Notes: a model not told the origin generated them from the sequence alone. A stretch of DNA of 64,000 bases from Pararobbsia silviterrae (GCF_003628125.1 NZ_RBZU01000008.1:183748-247747); one strand, 5' to 3'; shown: positions 1 to 9,143, counted from the first letter of the stretch. Program-made: numbers and translations.

Positions 1-313
1 TCCTTATCCGGCGCTTGCCGAGGCGGTCGCGGCGCGGCGGCCCGATATCGCGTTGCTGCCCGTCAACGGCCGCGACGCAGCGCGCAGCGGAAACGGCGTG
101 CCGGGCAATTTCACGCTCGACGAGGCCGTTTCGCTCGCGCGCGATGCGCGGGTGCCCAATATGATCGCGCACCACTACGGACTGTTCGATTTCAATACCG
201 TCGAGCCCGAGATCATCGACGATCGCATCGCCGCCGAACGCGGCGCGCTGCATCTGTATCGCGCGCAGACACAGGTCGCATGGCGTGCCGTGCGGGCCGG
301 GGCGTCGCGCTGA
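1..313 (+). CDS. Metallo-beta-lactamase-fold hydrolase, C-terminal fragment (UlaG-like)
   Basis: Only the last 103 codons are in the window, read in frame from base 2 to a TGA at 311-313. The visible part contains PVNGRD and, later, AHHYGLFDFNTV. This pattern resembles the C-terminal half of the UlaG-type branch of the metallo-beta-lactamase fold (L-ascorbate-6-phosphate lactonase and relatives), where the late histidine helps bind metal. The N-terminal HxHxDH metal motif would lie upstream of the window. It precedes an FGGY kinase on the same strand, so a role in sugar-lactone or sugar-phosphate metabolism is plausible, but the substrate cannot be read from this fragment. Confidence 0.7.
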   Translation, partial: PYPALAEAVAARRPDIALLPVNGRDAARSGNGVPGNFTLDEAVSLARDARVPNMIAHHYGLFDFNTVEPEIIDDRIAAERGALHLYRAQTQVAWRAVRAGASR

Positions 314-461
314 CCGCGCGTCGCCGCCGTCGAACACGACATGGATGACGTCGACGATGTGAACCACGCCGGTACGGCGTGTGCCGATTGACGCCGTCGT
401 TCGCACGCGGCATCGTGCTCGGAGCATCGGTGTTCCGCTTACCTCGCAACGAAGCAAAACG

Positions 462-1973
462 ATGACAAACATGGAGACGTACTATCTGGCGATCGATGTC
501 GGCACGGGCAGCGTGCGTGCCGCGCTCGTCGATACGAAGGGGGCGATTCGCGGGATCGCCGCGCGCGAGCACGAGCAGATCGTGCCGCGTTACGGCTGGT
601 CGGAGCAACGTCCGGCCGACTGGTGGGACGGCGCGGTCGCCGCGATTCGCGAGGTGCTCGATCGCGTCCCCGATGCGGCCGCGCGCATTGCCGCGATATG
701 CGCATGCGGTCAAATGCACGGCACGGTCCTCGTCGATGCCGACGGCAGACTGACGCGCGACACGGCGCCGCTCTGGAACGACAAACGCACGTTCGCGCAG
801 GTCGAGACGTTTCGCGCGCGGCACGCGCCCGAGTCGTATCTCGACAAGACCGCGAATCCCGCGACGCCGGCATGGCCCGGCTTCAAGCTTCAATGGATCC
901 GCGAGCACGATCCCGATGCTTATGCGCGCGCGACGACGGTGTTCATGCCGAAGGACTATGTGAACTTCCGGCTCACGGGCGCGCGCGCATGCGACTGGAA
1001 CGACGCATCGACATCGTTCCTGATGGATCCGGCCACGCGGTCGTGGTCGAACGCGATGCTCGACTTGCTCGACCTCGACGGCCGCAAACTGCCCGAGATC
1101 CGCGCGCCGCTCGACGTGCTCGGCAGCGTGACCGCTCGCGCGGCGGCGGAGACGGGGCTACGCGAGGGGACGCCGGTGCTCGTCGGCGGCGCGGATTATC
1201 CCGTCTCGGTGCTCGGTTCGGGCGTTTATGCGCCGGGGCTCGCGTCGGATATCACGGGGACGTCGTCGATCATCACCGTGATCGCCGATACGCCGATGCT
1301 GCACCCCGAGGTCTCGAATCTCGCGACCTGCGAAGGTCATTGGGGCCGCTTCATGCTGCTCGATTCGGGCGGCGACGCCATGCGGTGGGCGCGGCGCGCG
1401 TTCCATGAGAACGCGGTCTCGTACGATGCGGTCGCGCAGAAGGCGGCGACCGCGCCGGTCGGCTCGGCGGGATTGTTTTTTCTGCCTTATTTGACGGGTG
1501 AACGGCTCGGCGAACACACGAACTCGCGCGCGCAGTTTTTCGGCATCACGGCTCAGCACGGCGTCGGCCATCTGCATCGCGCGGTGCTCGAAGGCGTCGC
1601 GTTCGGCGTGCGCCGCCATATCGCGCTGATCGACGACGGCGCGCGCATCGAGCGCCTCGTGGCCGCGAGCGGCGGCGCAAAGGCCGCGCTCTGGCTCGAT
1701 ATCAAGGCCAGCATGTATCGCACGCCGATCCTGGTGCCGGCCGAAGTCGAGTGCGGCGTCATCGGGTGTGCGGTGCTTGCGGCCACGGCGATGGGACAAT
1801 TCGCGCGGCTCGGCGACGCGGTCAACGCATTCGTTCGATTCGAACGCGAGGTGCAGCCCGATCCCTATGCGAGCGACGTCTACGACCGCATGATGCCGCT
1901 GTTCGAACGACTCTACGTGAGCGCGCAGCAGTTCTACGACGATCTCGACCGGCTCGCCGCGCAGACCTCATGA
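462..1973 (+). CDS. FGGY-family carbohydrate kinase (xylulokinase/ribulokinase type)
   Basis: The 503-residue product is the usual size for FGGY kinases, which phosphorylate pentuloses or other sugars and polyols with ATP in the cytoplasm. The N-terminal phosphate-binding loop AIDVGTGSVRAALVD is at about residues 8-22, CGQMHG follows near 85, and the second ATP-site glycines (AASGGAKAALW) are near 400. ATG 462 was chosen because family similarity begins right after it; an in-frame ATG lies nine bases downstream and the ribosome-binding site is weak. The next gene, a HAD phosphatase, starts in the stop codon (ATGA overlap), so the two are translationally coupled. The exact sugar cannot be assigned. 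Confidence 0.85.
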   Translation: MTNMETYYLAIDVGTGSVRAALVDTKGAIRGIAAREHEQIVPRYGWSEQRPADWWDGAVAAIREVLDRVPDAAARIAAICACGQMHGTVLVDADGRLTRDTAPLWNDKRTFAQVETFRARHAPESYLDKTANPATPAWPGFKLQWIREHDPDAYARATTVFMPKDYVNFRLTGARACDWNDASTSFLMDPATRSWSNAMLDLLDLDGRKLPEIRAPLDVLGSVTARAAAETGLREGTPVLVGGADYPVSVLGSGVYAPGLASDITGTSSIITVIADTPMLHPEVSNLATCEGHWGRFMLLDSGGDAMRWARRAFHENAVSYDAVAQKAATAPVGSAGLFFLPYLTGERLGEHTNSRAQFFGITAQHGVGHLHRAVLEGVAFGVRRHIALIDDGARIERLVAASGGAKAALWLDIKASMYRTPILVPAEVECGVIGCAVLAATAMGQFARLGDAVNAFVRFEREVQPDPYASDVYDRMMPLFERLYVSAQQFYDDLDRLAAQTS

Positions 1974-2668
1974 CATCGATTCCGTTCACGAATGTCGGGG
2001 CTATCTTCTGGGATATGGACGGCACGCTTGCCGATAGCGAACCCTTGCATCTGCGCTCGCTGATCGATGCGCTTGCGCATCACGGCATCGAAGCGGACGA
2101 GACCTTGCATCCGTTGATTCTCGGCAAGACGGGACGCGAGGTGCATGCGCTGTGCCGCGAGCGCTTCGGCATACGCGTCGACTATGCGGAGTGGGCGCGC
2201 TTTCGCGCGCGCTGTTATCTCGTCGCGTCGCGATCGCTCGTGCCGCGCGAGGGCGCACTCGACGTGTATGGCGCGGCGCGCGAAGCCGGTCTGCGTCAGG
2301 CTATCGTGTCCAATGCGTCGCGCATGCTGCTCGAAGCGAATCTGCGCGCGCTCGGCATCGAGGATCCGCAACTCGTCAGCGTCAGCGTGAACGACGTGCG
2401 CCGAGGCAAGCCGGACCCCGAGCCCTATGTGCGCGCCGCATGGCTGCTCGGCGTCGACGCGCGCGAGGTCGTCGTGGTCGAGGACAGTCCGACCGGCGTG
2501 CAGGCGGCCGTCGCCGCGGGCATGCGCGTGATCGCATGGGCGCCCGACGGGACGGATGCCGCGTCGTTCGACGCGTCGGCCCATGTCGTGTATTCGGCCG
2601 CCGCGCTTGCGCACGCGCTGGGTCTCGACATCCGGTCTCGTGAATCGACGTCGTTGCGCCGCTTGTGA
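1970..2668 (+). CDS. HAD-superfamily sugar-phosphate phosphatase/mutase-like hydrolase
   Basis: A 232-residue HAD hydrolase of the phosphoglycolate phosphatase/beta-phosphoglucomutase group. Motif I is DMDGT with nucleophile and acid D15 and D17, motif II is VSNAS, motif III lysine is about K147 in GKPDPEP, and motif IV is E171-D172 in VEDSPTG. An alpha-helical cap lies between motifs I and II. Its ATG overlaps the TGA of the FGGY kinase, implying coupled expression and action on the same or a related phosphorylated sugar or polyol. The chemistry (dephosphorylation or phosphomutation) is family knowledge; the substrate is unknown. Confidence 0.85.
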   Translation: MTSIPFTNVGAIFWDMDGTLADSEPLHLRSLIDALAHHGIEADETLHPLILGKTGREVHALCRERFGIRVDYAEWARFRARCYLVASRSLVPREGALDVYGAAREAGLRQAIVSNASRMLLEANLRALGIEDPQLVSVSVNDVRRGKPDPEPYVRAAWLLGVDAREVVVVEDSPTGVQAAVAAGMRVIAWAPDGTDAASFDASAHVVYSAAALAHALGLDIRSRESTSLRRL

Positions 2669-2737
2669 TCGTCCCCCTGTGATCGTCATGCAGGGTCGTC
2701 ACGTGGCGTCGTCACGTGGGCTCATCATTCAAACAAG

Positions 2738-2779
2738 CGGCCCGTGAGACCCTCGGTGATCCGAAGGCGTCACGGGCCG
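2738..2779. terminator. Candidate bidirectional terminator between convergent genes
   Basis: Perfect 10-bp inverted repeat CGGCCCGTGA (2738-2747) and TCACGGGCCG (2770-2779) with a 22-base loop. It lies between the convergent HAD phosphatase and aldo/keto reductase genes. There is no T-run on either side, so it may act with Rho or simply protect 3' ends. Confidence 0.5.
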
Positions 2780-2804
2780 TGTGACACGACAGGAAGCAGC
2801 GCGC

Positions 2805-3617
2805 TCAGACGCGCGCCCAATTCCACGGAGCGAACGGCGGATTCGCATTACGCGCGCCGCAATCGAGCGCATCGATCGCGGCGAGTTCGGCTTCGCTGAG
2901 CTGGACGTTCAACGCGTTGAGATTCGCGCGTTGATGGTCGCGGCTGCGCGACGCCGTGAGCACGATGATGCCGCGCGCGAGCAGCCACGCGCAGGCGATC
3001 TGCGCGGGGCTCACGCGGTGATGGTCCGCGATGCGCCGGATGGTCGGATCGTCATGCACGCGCCCTTCGGCGAGCGGCATATACGCCGTGACCTTGACGC
3101 CGAGTTCGTGCGTGGCTTCGACATCGGCGCGATTCGCGAAGAACGGATTGACCTCGATCTGATTCGTGACGATCGCATCGCCGCCGGGTACCGACATCGC
3201 CTCTTCGAGCAACGGCGCCGTGAAGTTCGACACCCCGTAGTGACGAATCAGGCCGCGCTCGACGGCTTCCTGAAGCGCGCCGATCGTTTCGCGCACGGGC
3301 ACGCCATCGGGCGAAGGCCAATGGATCAGGGCGACGTCGATGGTGCCGACGTCGAGCCGCGCATGACTTTGCGTGAGGCTGGCGAGCACCTCGTCATGGC
3401 GCAGACAGTCGAACCACACCTTGGTCACCAGGCAGATTTCGTCGCGCGCGACACCGCTCGCGCGAATGCCCGCGCCGACGGCGGCTTCGTTGTCGTAGTG
3501 CGTCGCCGTATCGATGTGCCGATAGCCGAGTTCGAGCGCCGACTTGACCGACGCCGTCGTGACGTCGGGCGCAACGCGAAAAGTCCCGAGACCCAGGGAC
3601 GGAATGACTTGCTTCAA
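2805..3617 (-). CDS. Aldo/keto reductase, 2,5-diketo-D-gluconate reductase-like
   Basis: The 270-residue protein matches the short aldo/keto reductases (DkgB type), cytoplasmic NADPH-dependent carbonyl reductases with a TIM-barrel fold. The catalytic tetrad is visible as D36, Y41, K66 and H99 (in HIDTATHYDN, VTKVW and ALIHWP). The cofactor-binding end carries ASRSRDHQRANLNALN, and the product keeps the typical IDALDCG segment near its end. Translation begins at TTG 3617, because a GGAG Shine-Dalgarno sits eight bases upstream and the family N-terminus follows directly. It lies downstream of, and on the same strand as, a periplasmic sugar-binding protein gene, with a hairpin between them, so it probably acts on a sugar-derived carbonyl. 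Confidence 0.88.
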   Translation of the reverse strand: MKQVIPSLGLGTFRVAPDVTTASVKSALELGYRHIDTATHYDNEAAVGAGIRASGVARDEICLVTKVWFDCLRHDEVLASLTQSHARLDVGTIDVALIHWPSPDGVPVRETIGALQEAVERGLIRHYGVSNFTAPLLEEAMSVPGGDAIVTNQIEVNPFFANRADVEATHELGVKVTAYMPLAEGRVHDDPTIRRIADHHRVSPAQIACAWLLARGIIVLTASRSRDHQRANLNALNVQLSEAELAAIDALDCGARNANPPFAPWNWARV

Positions 3618-3693
3618 GATTCAACTCCTCGATTGCTTCGTGTGCCGCGACGGATCGGTGCGCCGCCACGGCGTTTCATGCGTGAAAAGCGAA

Positions 3694-3718
3694 GGCACGC
3701 GGCATGAAGCCGCGTGCC
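3694..3718 (-). terminator. Rho-independent-type terminator after sugar-binding protein gene
   Basis: Perfect 10-bp stem GGCACGCGGC/GCCGCGTGCC with a five-base loop, placed just after the stop codon of the minus-strand sugar-binding protein gene (stop 3726-3728). In the minus direction the stem is followed by a moderately T-rich stretch (TTCGCTTTT). It would separate that gene from the downstream aldo/keto reductase. Confidence 0.65.
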
Positions 3719-3725
3719 GTGCGCT

Positions 3726-4703
3726 TTAGAAAATCGCCTTCGGGTTGTAGAACTGGTCGACGTTGCTCTTGTTGATGACCGACGGCGGCGTGTACGTGAT
3801 CTTCGGCAGCGTTTGCGCCTGGCCTTGCGCGGCCTTGAAGCCGATATCGACGGCCGTGCGCGCGACGAGCGCCGGATTGTTCAGCGCGGTCGCGCCGTAC
3901 TTGCCGTCCTTGATCAGCGCAAGCGCTTCCTTCTGACCGTCGGCCGCCGCGATGAGCGTGATGCCTTGACGGTTCGCGCTCTCGATCGCACGCCGTGCGC
4001 CGAGCACCATGCTGTCGTTTTCGCCGAGCACGACGTTGATGTCCTTGTTCGCGACGAGCAGGTCTTCCATGGCCTTCAGACCGCCTTCGTCGGTCCAGCC
4101 GCCCCAGCCCTGGCCGACGACCTGGACGTTGATCTTGCCGGTCTTCGCGAGCTGCGTTTCCATGATCCCTTCGAGCACGCCGTCACGACGTTCCTTGCCC
4201 ACCGGATTGCCCTTGTCGCCCGAGATCAGCGCGATCTTCAGCGGCTTGTCGCCCATCTGATCGACGAGCCATTGGCCGACGAGCGCGCCGTTGTCGCGGT
4301 TCGACGACTGCACGAGCGTCAGGTACTTGGCCTTCTGATCGAGCGACGCGTCCATGACCACGACCTTCACGCCCGCGGCCGTCGCGGCGTTGACCGATGC
4401 GACGAGGCCTTCGGGATCGGCGGGATCGATGACGAGCACCTTGATGCCGCGCGTGACGAGGTCTTCGACGTCGGAGATCTGCTTCTGCATCTTGCCCTGC
4501 GCGTCGGCGACGATCGGTTCGCCGCCGAGTTCGATGACGCGCTGCTTCGCGGATTCCATGGCGGCCGAGAAATACGGCGCGTTGAGCACCTTCATCGAAA
4601 TGCCGACCTTGATCTTTTCCTGTGCGAACGCGGCGCCCGAGGCGACGACGCTCGCGGCGACGAGGGTGAACGTGATGACCGACTTCCAGGTTTGACGCGC
4701 CAT
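3726..4703 (-). CDS. Periplasmic sugar-binding protein of an ABC importer (ribose-type)
   Basis: A 325-residue type I periplasmic binding protein of the ribose/xylose family. The N-terminal signal peptide ends in AAFA, with likely cleavage after A27, followed by the family start KIKVGISMKVLNAPYF. Later motifs such as VIDPADPEGL and GENDSMVLGARRAI match ligand-contact loops of sugar-binding proteins. It would deliver a sugar or polyol to an inner-membrane ABC transporter, yet no cognate permease or ATPase gene is next to it; those may lie elsewhere. The ATG at 4703 directly precedes the signal peptide. A LacI regulator lies upstream on the same strand, and the 415-base gap between them holds promoter and operator candidates. 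Confidence 0.9.
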   Translation of the reverse strand: MARQTWKSVITFTLVAASVVASGAAFAQEKIKVGISMKVLNAPYFSAAMESAKQRVIELGGEPIVADAQGKMQKQISDVEDLVTRGIKVLVIDPADPEGLVASVNAATAAGVKVVVMDASLDQKAKYLTLVQSSNRDNGALVGQWLVDQMGDKPLKIALISGDKGNPVGKERRDGVLEGIMETQLAKTGKINVQVVGQGWGGWTDEGGLKAMEDLLVANKDINVVLGENDSMVLGARRAIESANRQGITLIAAADGQKEALALIKDGKYGATALNNPALVARTAVDIGFKAAQGQAQTLPKITYTPPSVINKSNVDQFYNPKAIF

Positions 4704-4837
4704 GATGGTTCCGTATTTGTTATGGCCCGGTGACGGGGCAAGAGACCGGCGGCGATCGGGATATCGCGACCGGGGCAAGGGCGGGCGCCGATCGGTCGGT
4801 GCTCACCATATTCGTAAAGCATGCACGCATCGTATCG

Positions 4838-4930
4838 TTAGTTTTACTATTGCTTTATAGGTGTTTACTCGCAAAAAAATCCGGGATTCCTCGCGTCAGT
4901 CGGCAATTAACGTTGTTAAAGTAAACGTTA
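4838..4930 (-). promoter_or_regulatory. Candidate promoter and LacI-type operator for sugar-binding protein gene
   Basis: The 415-base gap 4704-5118 has no gene and is locally A+T-rich around here. On the minus strand a -35-like TTGCGA (4869-4874) and a -10-like AATAGT (4846-4851) are 17 bases apart, each matching four of six consensus positions. Just upstream is the inverted repeat TAACGTT (4908-4914)/AACGTTA (4924-4930). Related AGTAAAC elements occur near 4920 on the plus strand and near 4866 on the minus strand. The neighbouring LacI protein (5119-6129) is the obvious candidate binder; this is inference from position and symmetry. Confidence 0.4.
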
Positions 4931-5118
4931 GCCGTATAAAAAAACACGCGTGGCGTATCGACCGCAACGCGTTGATTCGCAACGCATTCGAAGTGCGGGT
5001 TCAGGGCATCGGAGGGGAGGGCGGCGCGCGATCGCGCGCCTTCGATCTTCAGGGAACTGTGATCAACGCGGTAACGTATGGAGTCGATCGATCGTCGACG
5101 ACACGCATCGAATGAGGA

Positions 5119-6129
5119 TCAGAGACGACCGAGACTGTCGCGCATGACGACCGGCGCATCGAGGACCATTTCGTCTTGCGCGGGCCGCGCTTCGACGAGC
5201 GCCAGCACGTGACGCGCCGATCGCGCGCCGATTTCGAACGAGGGCACGTGGACCGTGGTCAATGGCGGATGCGTGATGTTCGCGAGCTCGATGTCGTCGA
5301 AGCCCGTTACCGATAACTGGCCGGGCACGTCGATGCCTTGCGTGCGGCATTCGTCGAGCACGCCGATCGCCTGCAGATCGGTGCCGCAGATGACGACGCT
5401 CGGCCGCGCGCCGCGTTCGAGCAGCGTGCGCAGCGCATGACGTCCGCCTTCGAACGAGAACGGCACTTCGAGCATCCATTCGGGACGCAATGCGATGCCC
5501 GATTCGGCGAGCGCCTTACGTGTTCCCGCGACCCGTGCGCGTGCTCGCTCGTTGCCTTCCATCGCGCCGCCGCACAGCGCAATGTCGGTATGGCCGTGTT
5601 CGACCACGCGCTTGGCGAGACGATAGGCCGCATCGAAATTCGAAAAGCCGACGCAATGGGGATAGTGCGTGTTGTCGACGGACCAGGTCAGCACATAGGG
5701 CAACGCATATTGGTGAACGAGGTCGAGCACGGCCGGCGGATGATCGGTGCCGACGAGAATGAGCCCGTCGACGCCGCGCTCGACGATCGCGCGCGCGGCG
5801 TCGATTTCGCGGTCGGCCTTGTATTCGTGGCTCGCGATCAGCAATTGGTATCCATGGGCCCAGAGCGTCTGCTGCAGGGCCTGGATCGAGTCCGCGTAAA
5901 TCGGGTTGTTCAGCGTCGGATAGAGGGCCGCGATCGTGCGCGTCTTGCGCGAGGCGAGCGCCTGCGCCGCGCCGTTTCGGACATAGCCGAGTTGTTCGAC
6001 GGCGCGCTGGACGCTTTCGAGTGTCTGCGGTTTGACCTGGTCCGGCACGGACAGCGCGCGCGAAGCGCTGCCGAGCGAAACGCCCGCGAGACGCGCGACA
6101 TCGGCAAGCGTGGCGCGTGCGGCTTTCAT
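5119..6129 (-). CDS. LacI-family transcriptional regulator
   Basis: The 336-residue product has the classic LacI architecture. An N-terminal helix-turn-helix (TLADVARLAGVSLGSASRAL, about residues 7-26) is followed by the hinge region ending near residue 60 and a periplasmic-binding-protein-like effector domain (IAALYPTLNNPIYADSIQAL onward). Typical late motifs are present: CGTDLQAIGVLDE and VTGFDDIELA. It is expected to bind DNA as a dimer and release it when a sugar-like ligand binds. It lies between the catabolic operon ending at 6364 and the sugar-binding protein gene at 3726-4703, all on the minus strand, so it could control either one. Operator-like repeats occur upstream of both. Confidence 0.92.
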   Translation of the reverse strand: MKAARATLADVARLAGVSLGSASRALSVPDQVKPQTLESVQRAVEQLGYVRNGAAQALASRKTRTIAALYPTLNNPIYADSIQALQQTLWAHGYQLLIASHEYKADREIDAARAIVERGVDGLILVGTDHPPAVLDLVHQYALPYVLTWSVDNTHYPHCVGFSNFDAAYRLAKRVVEHGHTDIALCGGAMEGNERARARVAGTRKALAESGIALRPEWMLEVPFSFEGGRHALRTLLERGARPSVVICGTDLQAIGVLDECRTQGIDVPGQLSVTGFDDIELANITHPPLTTVHVPSFEIGARSARHVLALVEARPAQDEMVLDAPVVMRDSLGRL

Positions 6130-6363
6130 CGGGATCCCGCCGGAGCGTGGGACGTGCGGAACCGTCTCGGCTCATCACGAAGATCGACGGCGATCGGCAA
6201 ACTCTTCAAGGGTTCCATCTCGGCGAACGCAGTCTGTTTTGCGCGTTATTGTACAAGCCTCGCGCCGGCCGGCGGTCCGCCGGCTCGCCGAGCCCCGAGC
6301 ACGCCGTGACGAAGCGCGCGCGGGACCGCGCGGCGTCGTACCGTGCCGCTCGGGGCGCGCCGT

Positions 6364-7125
6364 TCAGGTCATGAGCCATCCGCCGGCCACGTCCACGACT
6401 TGCCCGGTCACGAACGATGCCGCTTGCGACGTCAGGAACACGCACGCGGTGGCCACTTCGTCGGGATCGCCGAGACGCCGCAACGGCGTTTCGTCGACGA
6501 CCTTCGCATTGGCGGCGGGCGGCGCGCCGCGCATCAAGGGCGTATCGATACGACCCGGCGCGAGCGCGTTGACCGTGATGCCGTATGGTCCCAGCTCGCC
6601 CGCGAGATGCCGGGTGAAGCCGATGAGCGCCGCTTTCGTCGCGCTGTAGTGCGCCGCGACGATATCGAGGTAGGCCTTGCCCGCGACCGACGACATCGAC
6701 ACGATGCGGCCGAAGCGGCGCTCGACCATGCCGGGCGTCAGAATGCGGCAGAAGTTGAATGCGCTATGCAGATTCACGTCGACGACGTGGCGCCATTCGC
6801 TTTCGTCCATCTGCCAGATCGGCTTGGGCTTGCCCGCGTGTTTGGGCGAGATGCCCGCGTTGTTGATCAGCGTATCGATCGGACCGAAGCGCGCCTCGAC
6901 GGCGCGGCACGCGGCTTCCGATGCGGCATAGTCGCTGACGTCCGCCGGCGCGGCGCACACCTGGAGGCCCGCATCGGACAACCGCTTGGCGAGCGCCGCG
7001 CTCGTGTCGGCATTCAGATCGACGATGCCCACGCGCGCGCCGTCGCGCGCGTACCGCTCGACGATCGCGGCGCCGATCCCGCCGCTGCCCCCCGTTACCA
7101 CGACGACGCGTTGTTCGTGTTGCAC
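6364..7125 (-). CDS. SDR-family NAD(P)-dependent oxidoreductase
   Basis: A 253-residue classical short-chain dehydrogenase/reductase. The cofactor motif TGGSGGIG is at residues 11-18, NNAG at 88-91, and the catalytic set is S146, Y160 and K164 (YSATK). The product ends with the common C-terminal pattern TGQVVDVAGGWLMT. GTG 7125 is the start because a GGAG Shine-Dalgarno (7135-7138) sits nine bases upstream, inside the end of the quinone oxidoreductase gene. The gap to that gene's stop is one base, so this is the last gene of the seven-gene aromatic-ketone operon. It probably reduces a ketone or oxidises an alcohol of the imported substrate; the substrate is not determinable. Confidence 0.88.
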   Translation of the reverse strand: MQHEQRVVVVTGGSGGIGAAIVERYARDGARVGIVDLNADTSAALAKRLSDAGLQVCAAPADVSDYAASEAACRAVEARFGPIDTLINNAGISPKHAGKPKPIWQMDESEWRHVVDVNLHSAFNFCRILTPGMVERRFGRIVSMSSVAGKAYLDIVAAHYSATKAALIGFTRHLAGELGPYGITVNALAPGRIDTPLMRGAPPAANAKVVDETPLRRLGDPDEVATACVFLTSQAASFVTGQVVDVAGGWLMT

Positions 7126-7126
7126 G

Positions 7127-8143
7127 TTAGAGTTCTCCGACGTTGAGGACGATCTTGCCGATATGCGCGCTCGACTCCATGAGCGCATGCGCGGCGCGGA
7201 CCTCCGCGAGCGGCAGCACGCGGTGAATGACGGGCCGCGCACGGCCGGCTTCGAGCCAGGGCCACACGGTGTGTTCGAGCGAGGCGGCAATCGCGGCTTT
7301 CTGCTCGGTCGAGCGCGCGCGCAGCGTCGAGCCCGTGATCGTCAAGCGGCGCAGCATGATCGGCGTCGCATCGATATCGAGGCGGCTGCCTTCGAGGAAC
7401 GCGATCTGCACGAGGCGTCCTTCGAGCGCGAGCGACTGGATATTGCGGGGCATATAGCTGCCGCCGACCATATCGAGAATCAGGTTGACGCCTTCGTTGT
7501 TCGTCAGCGACTTGACCGCCGCGACGAAGTCCTCGTCGCGATAGTGGATCGCGCGTTCGGCGCCCGCGGCGAGACATGCCTGTGCCTTCTCGTGATTGCC
7601 CACGGTCGTGAAGACGCGCGCGCCGAGTTCGTGCGCGAGCTGGATCGCGGTCAGACCGATTCCGCTCGATCCGCCGTGCACGAGAAACGTTTCTCCGGCC
7701 TGCAGACGGCCGCGTTCGAACACATTGGTCCAGACCGTGAAATAGGTCTCGGGCAGGGCCGCGGCTTCGAGCAGCGACATCCCGTTGGGAACGGGCAGGC
7801 AATGCGTCGCATGCGTGACGCAATACTGCGCATAGCCGCCGCCGGGCACGAGCGCGCAGACGGCGTCGCCGACGCGCCAGCGTGTCGCGCCTTCGCCGAG
7901 CGCGACGATATGGCCCGAGACTTCGAGGCCGAGATACGGCGAGGCGCCGGGCGGCGGCGGATACGATCCGCTGCGCTGAAGCACGTCGGGACGGTTGACG
8001 CCGGCGTAGGCGACTTCGATCAGCACTTCGCCGGGCCCGGGCGTCGGCCGAGCGCGCGATGCGAGGTGCATGCAGTCGGGCGAACCGCCGGTGCCGTGGT
8101 CGATGAAGGCCGTCGTCGAATGGGCGAGTGCGCTATCGTTCAT
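7127..8143 (-). CDS. Zinc-independent quinone oxidoreductase (PIG3/Qor-like MDR enzyme)
   Basis: The 338-residue product belongs to the medium-chain dehydrogenase/reductase superfamily, quinone oxidoreductase branch. It has the family signatures AGVNRPDVLQRSGSYPPPPG near residue 48 and an NADPH-binding segment VHGGSSGIGLTAIQLA. The structural-zinc cysteines of alcohol dehydrogenases are absent. Family members reduce quinones or activated alkenes with NADPH in the cytoplasm. ATG 8143 is preferred to an upstream in-frame start because family similarity begins there. It sits between the cupin dioxygenase and the SDR gene and is close-packed with the latter, so a role in the same aromatic pathway is likely. 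Confidence 0.88.
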   Translation of the reverse strand: MNDSALAHSTTAFIDHGTGGSPDCMHLASRARPTPGPGEVLIEVAYAGVNRPDVLQRSGSYPPPPGASPYLGLEVSGHIVALGEGATRWRVGDAVCALVPGGGYAQYCVTHATHCLPVPNGMSLLEAAALPETYFTVWTNVFERGRLQAGETFLVHGGSSGIGLTAIQLAHELGARVFTTVGNHEKAQACLAAGAERAIHYRDEDFVAAVKSLTNNEGVNLILDMVGGSYMPRNIQSLALEGRLVQIAFLEGSRLDIDATPIMLRRLTITGSTLRARSTEQKAAIAASLEHTVWPWLEAGRARPVIHRVLPLAEVRAAHALMESSAHIGKIVLNVGEL

Positions 8144-8344
8144 GAGTTCGATTGGGTAAGCGACGCACCGACCGGACACGGTCGTGTGCGAGAGGTGAAA
8201 AATTGTCCGCGTATCGCATGCACGAATCCGAGATCCGGCATGCGCACGCGCGTGGTCGTGCGAGCATGGCCGACCTCGGACCGAGGGCGCGATCGCGTGA
8301 TTGCGCCTTCGGGCCGCATATCGAGCGCGCCCGCGTTCATCGAA

Positions 8345-8911
8345 TCATCGGACCAGCGCTTCGAGGCGATCGCGCGGCAGGCCGATCGACTCATAGTGCT
8401 TGCGTGTCGCCTCGATCTTCGTGAACACGTCTTCGTAGCCTTGCGCGACACCGTGCGGATCGACATACGTATAGCCGCCCGTGACGTAGAACCACGTGAT
8501 CATCTCCTCGACGTCTTCCGGCACGTACAGCGTGTGCGTCTCGCCTGCGGGCTCGAAGGCATAGCTGCCTTGCTCGGCGACCCAGTCGTGTTCGAGGTAG
8601 TACCAGCGGCCCTTGAGCACCATCGCATGCACGGCGCCCGTATGACGATGCCGCGAAATGACGCCGCTCTTGCGCACGCGCAGCAGATTCACGTAGTAGC
8701 CCTGGCTTGCGCTGAGGATCAAGGGCTTGAACGATACGTTCGCCGTCGCCGGGACCCACAACGCGTCGTCCGCGAGCCAGTCCGACATCACGCCGGGATG
8801 CACGATGTCCTTCGACATGAAGGGCACCTGCGGCAATTGATAAGGCACGGCCTGTTCGTCGGGTCGCACGGCCGATTCGCGCGAAGAGGACGGCGTGGTG
8901 GTCGCTTGCAT
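8345..8911 (-). CDS. 2,4'-dihydroxyacetophenone dioxygenase-like cupin
   Basis: A 188-residue single-domain cupin resembling 2,4'-dihydroxyacetophenone dioxygenase, a non-haem iron enzyme of about 180 residues that cleaves the side chain of the ketone to give 4-hydroxybenzoate and formate. Candidate metal ligands are H88 and H90 in ISRHRHTGAVH and H126 in PAGETH; E107 lies between them. The C-terminal half (DPHGVAQGYEDVFTKIEA) also follows that family. ATG 8911 was chosen over ATG 8917 because the GGGAG Shine-Dalgarno lies six bases before 8911 but touches 8917. It lies downstream of the ABC importer genes and upstream of the quinone oxidoreductase. Family membership is fairly secure; the actual substrate is inferred. 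Confidence 0.8.
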   Translation of the reverse strand: MQATTTPSSSRESAVRPDEQAVPYQLPQVPFMSKDIVHPGVMSDWLADDALWVPATANVSFKPLILSASQGYYVNLLRVRKSGVISRHRHTGAVHAMVLKGRWYYLEHDWVAEQGSYAFEPAGETHTLYVPEDVEEMITWFYVTGGYTYVDPHGVAQGYEDVFTKIEATRKHYESIGLPRDRLEALVR

Positions 8912-9143
8912 GAACATCTCCCTGAAAAGAGTGAGTGAGTCAGTGCCGGAGCGGTTGCGTGGGGGACAAGGTCGCCTCCGTCGCGATGCCGCTATCCGGC
9001 GCAGTGTTTGAAATCGATGAGCGGACGCGGTCGATGCGTGAGGCGCAGGTGCGCAGCGCGTGTGTCTCGTGCTTGCGTTCGACGTACGCGTCCGATGCAC
9101 GTCGAACGTCGCGGGACCGGTTCGTGTCGTTCATGCCGCTTGC

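Noticed and set aside
3714-4733. 339-residue plus-strand open frame opposite the sugar-binding protein
   Set aside because: The minus-strand frame has a signal peptide and periplasmic-binding motifs; the plus frame is repetitive Arg/Asp-rich shadow.
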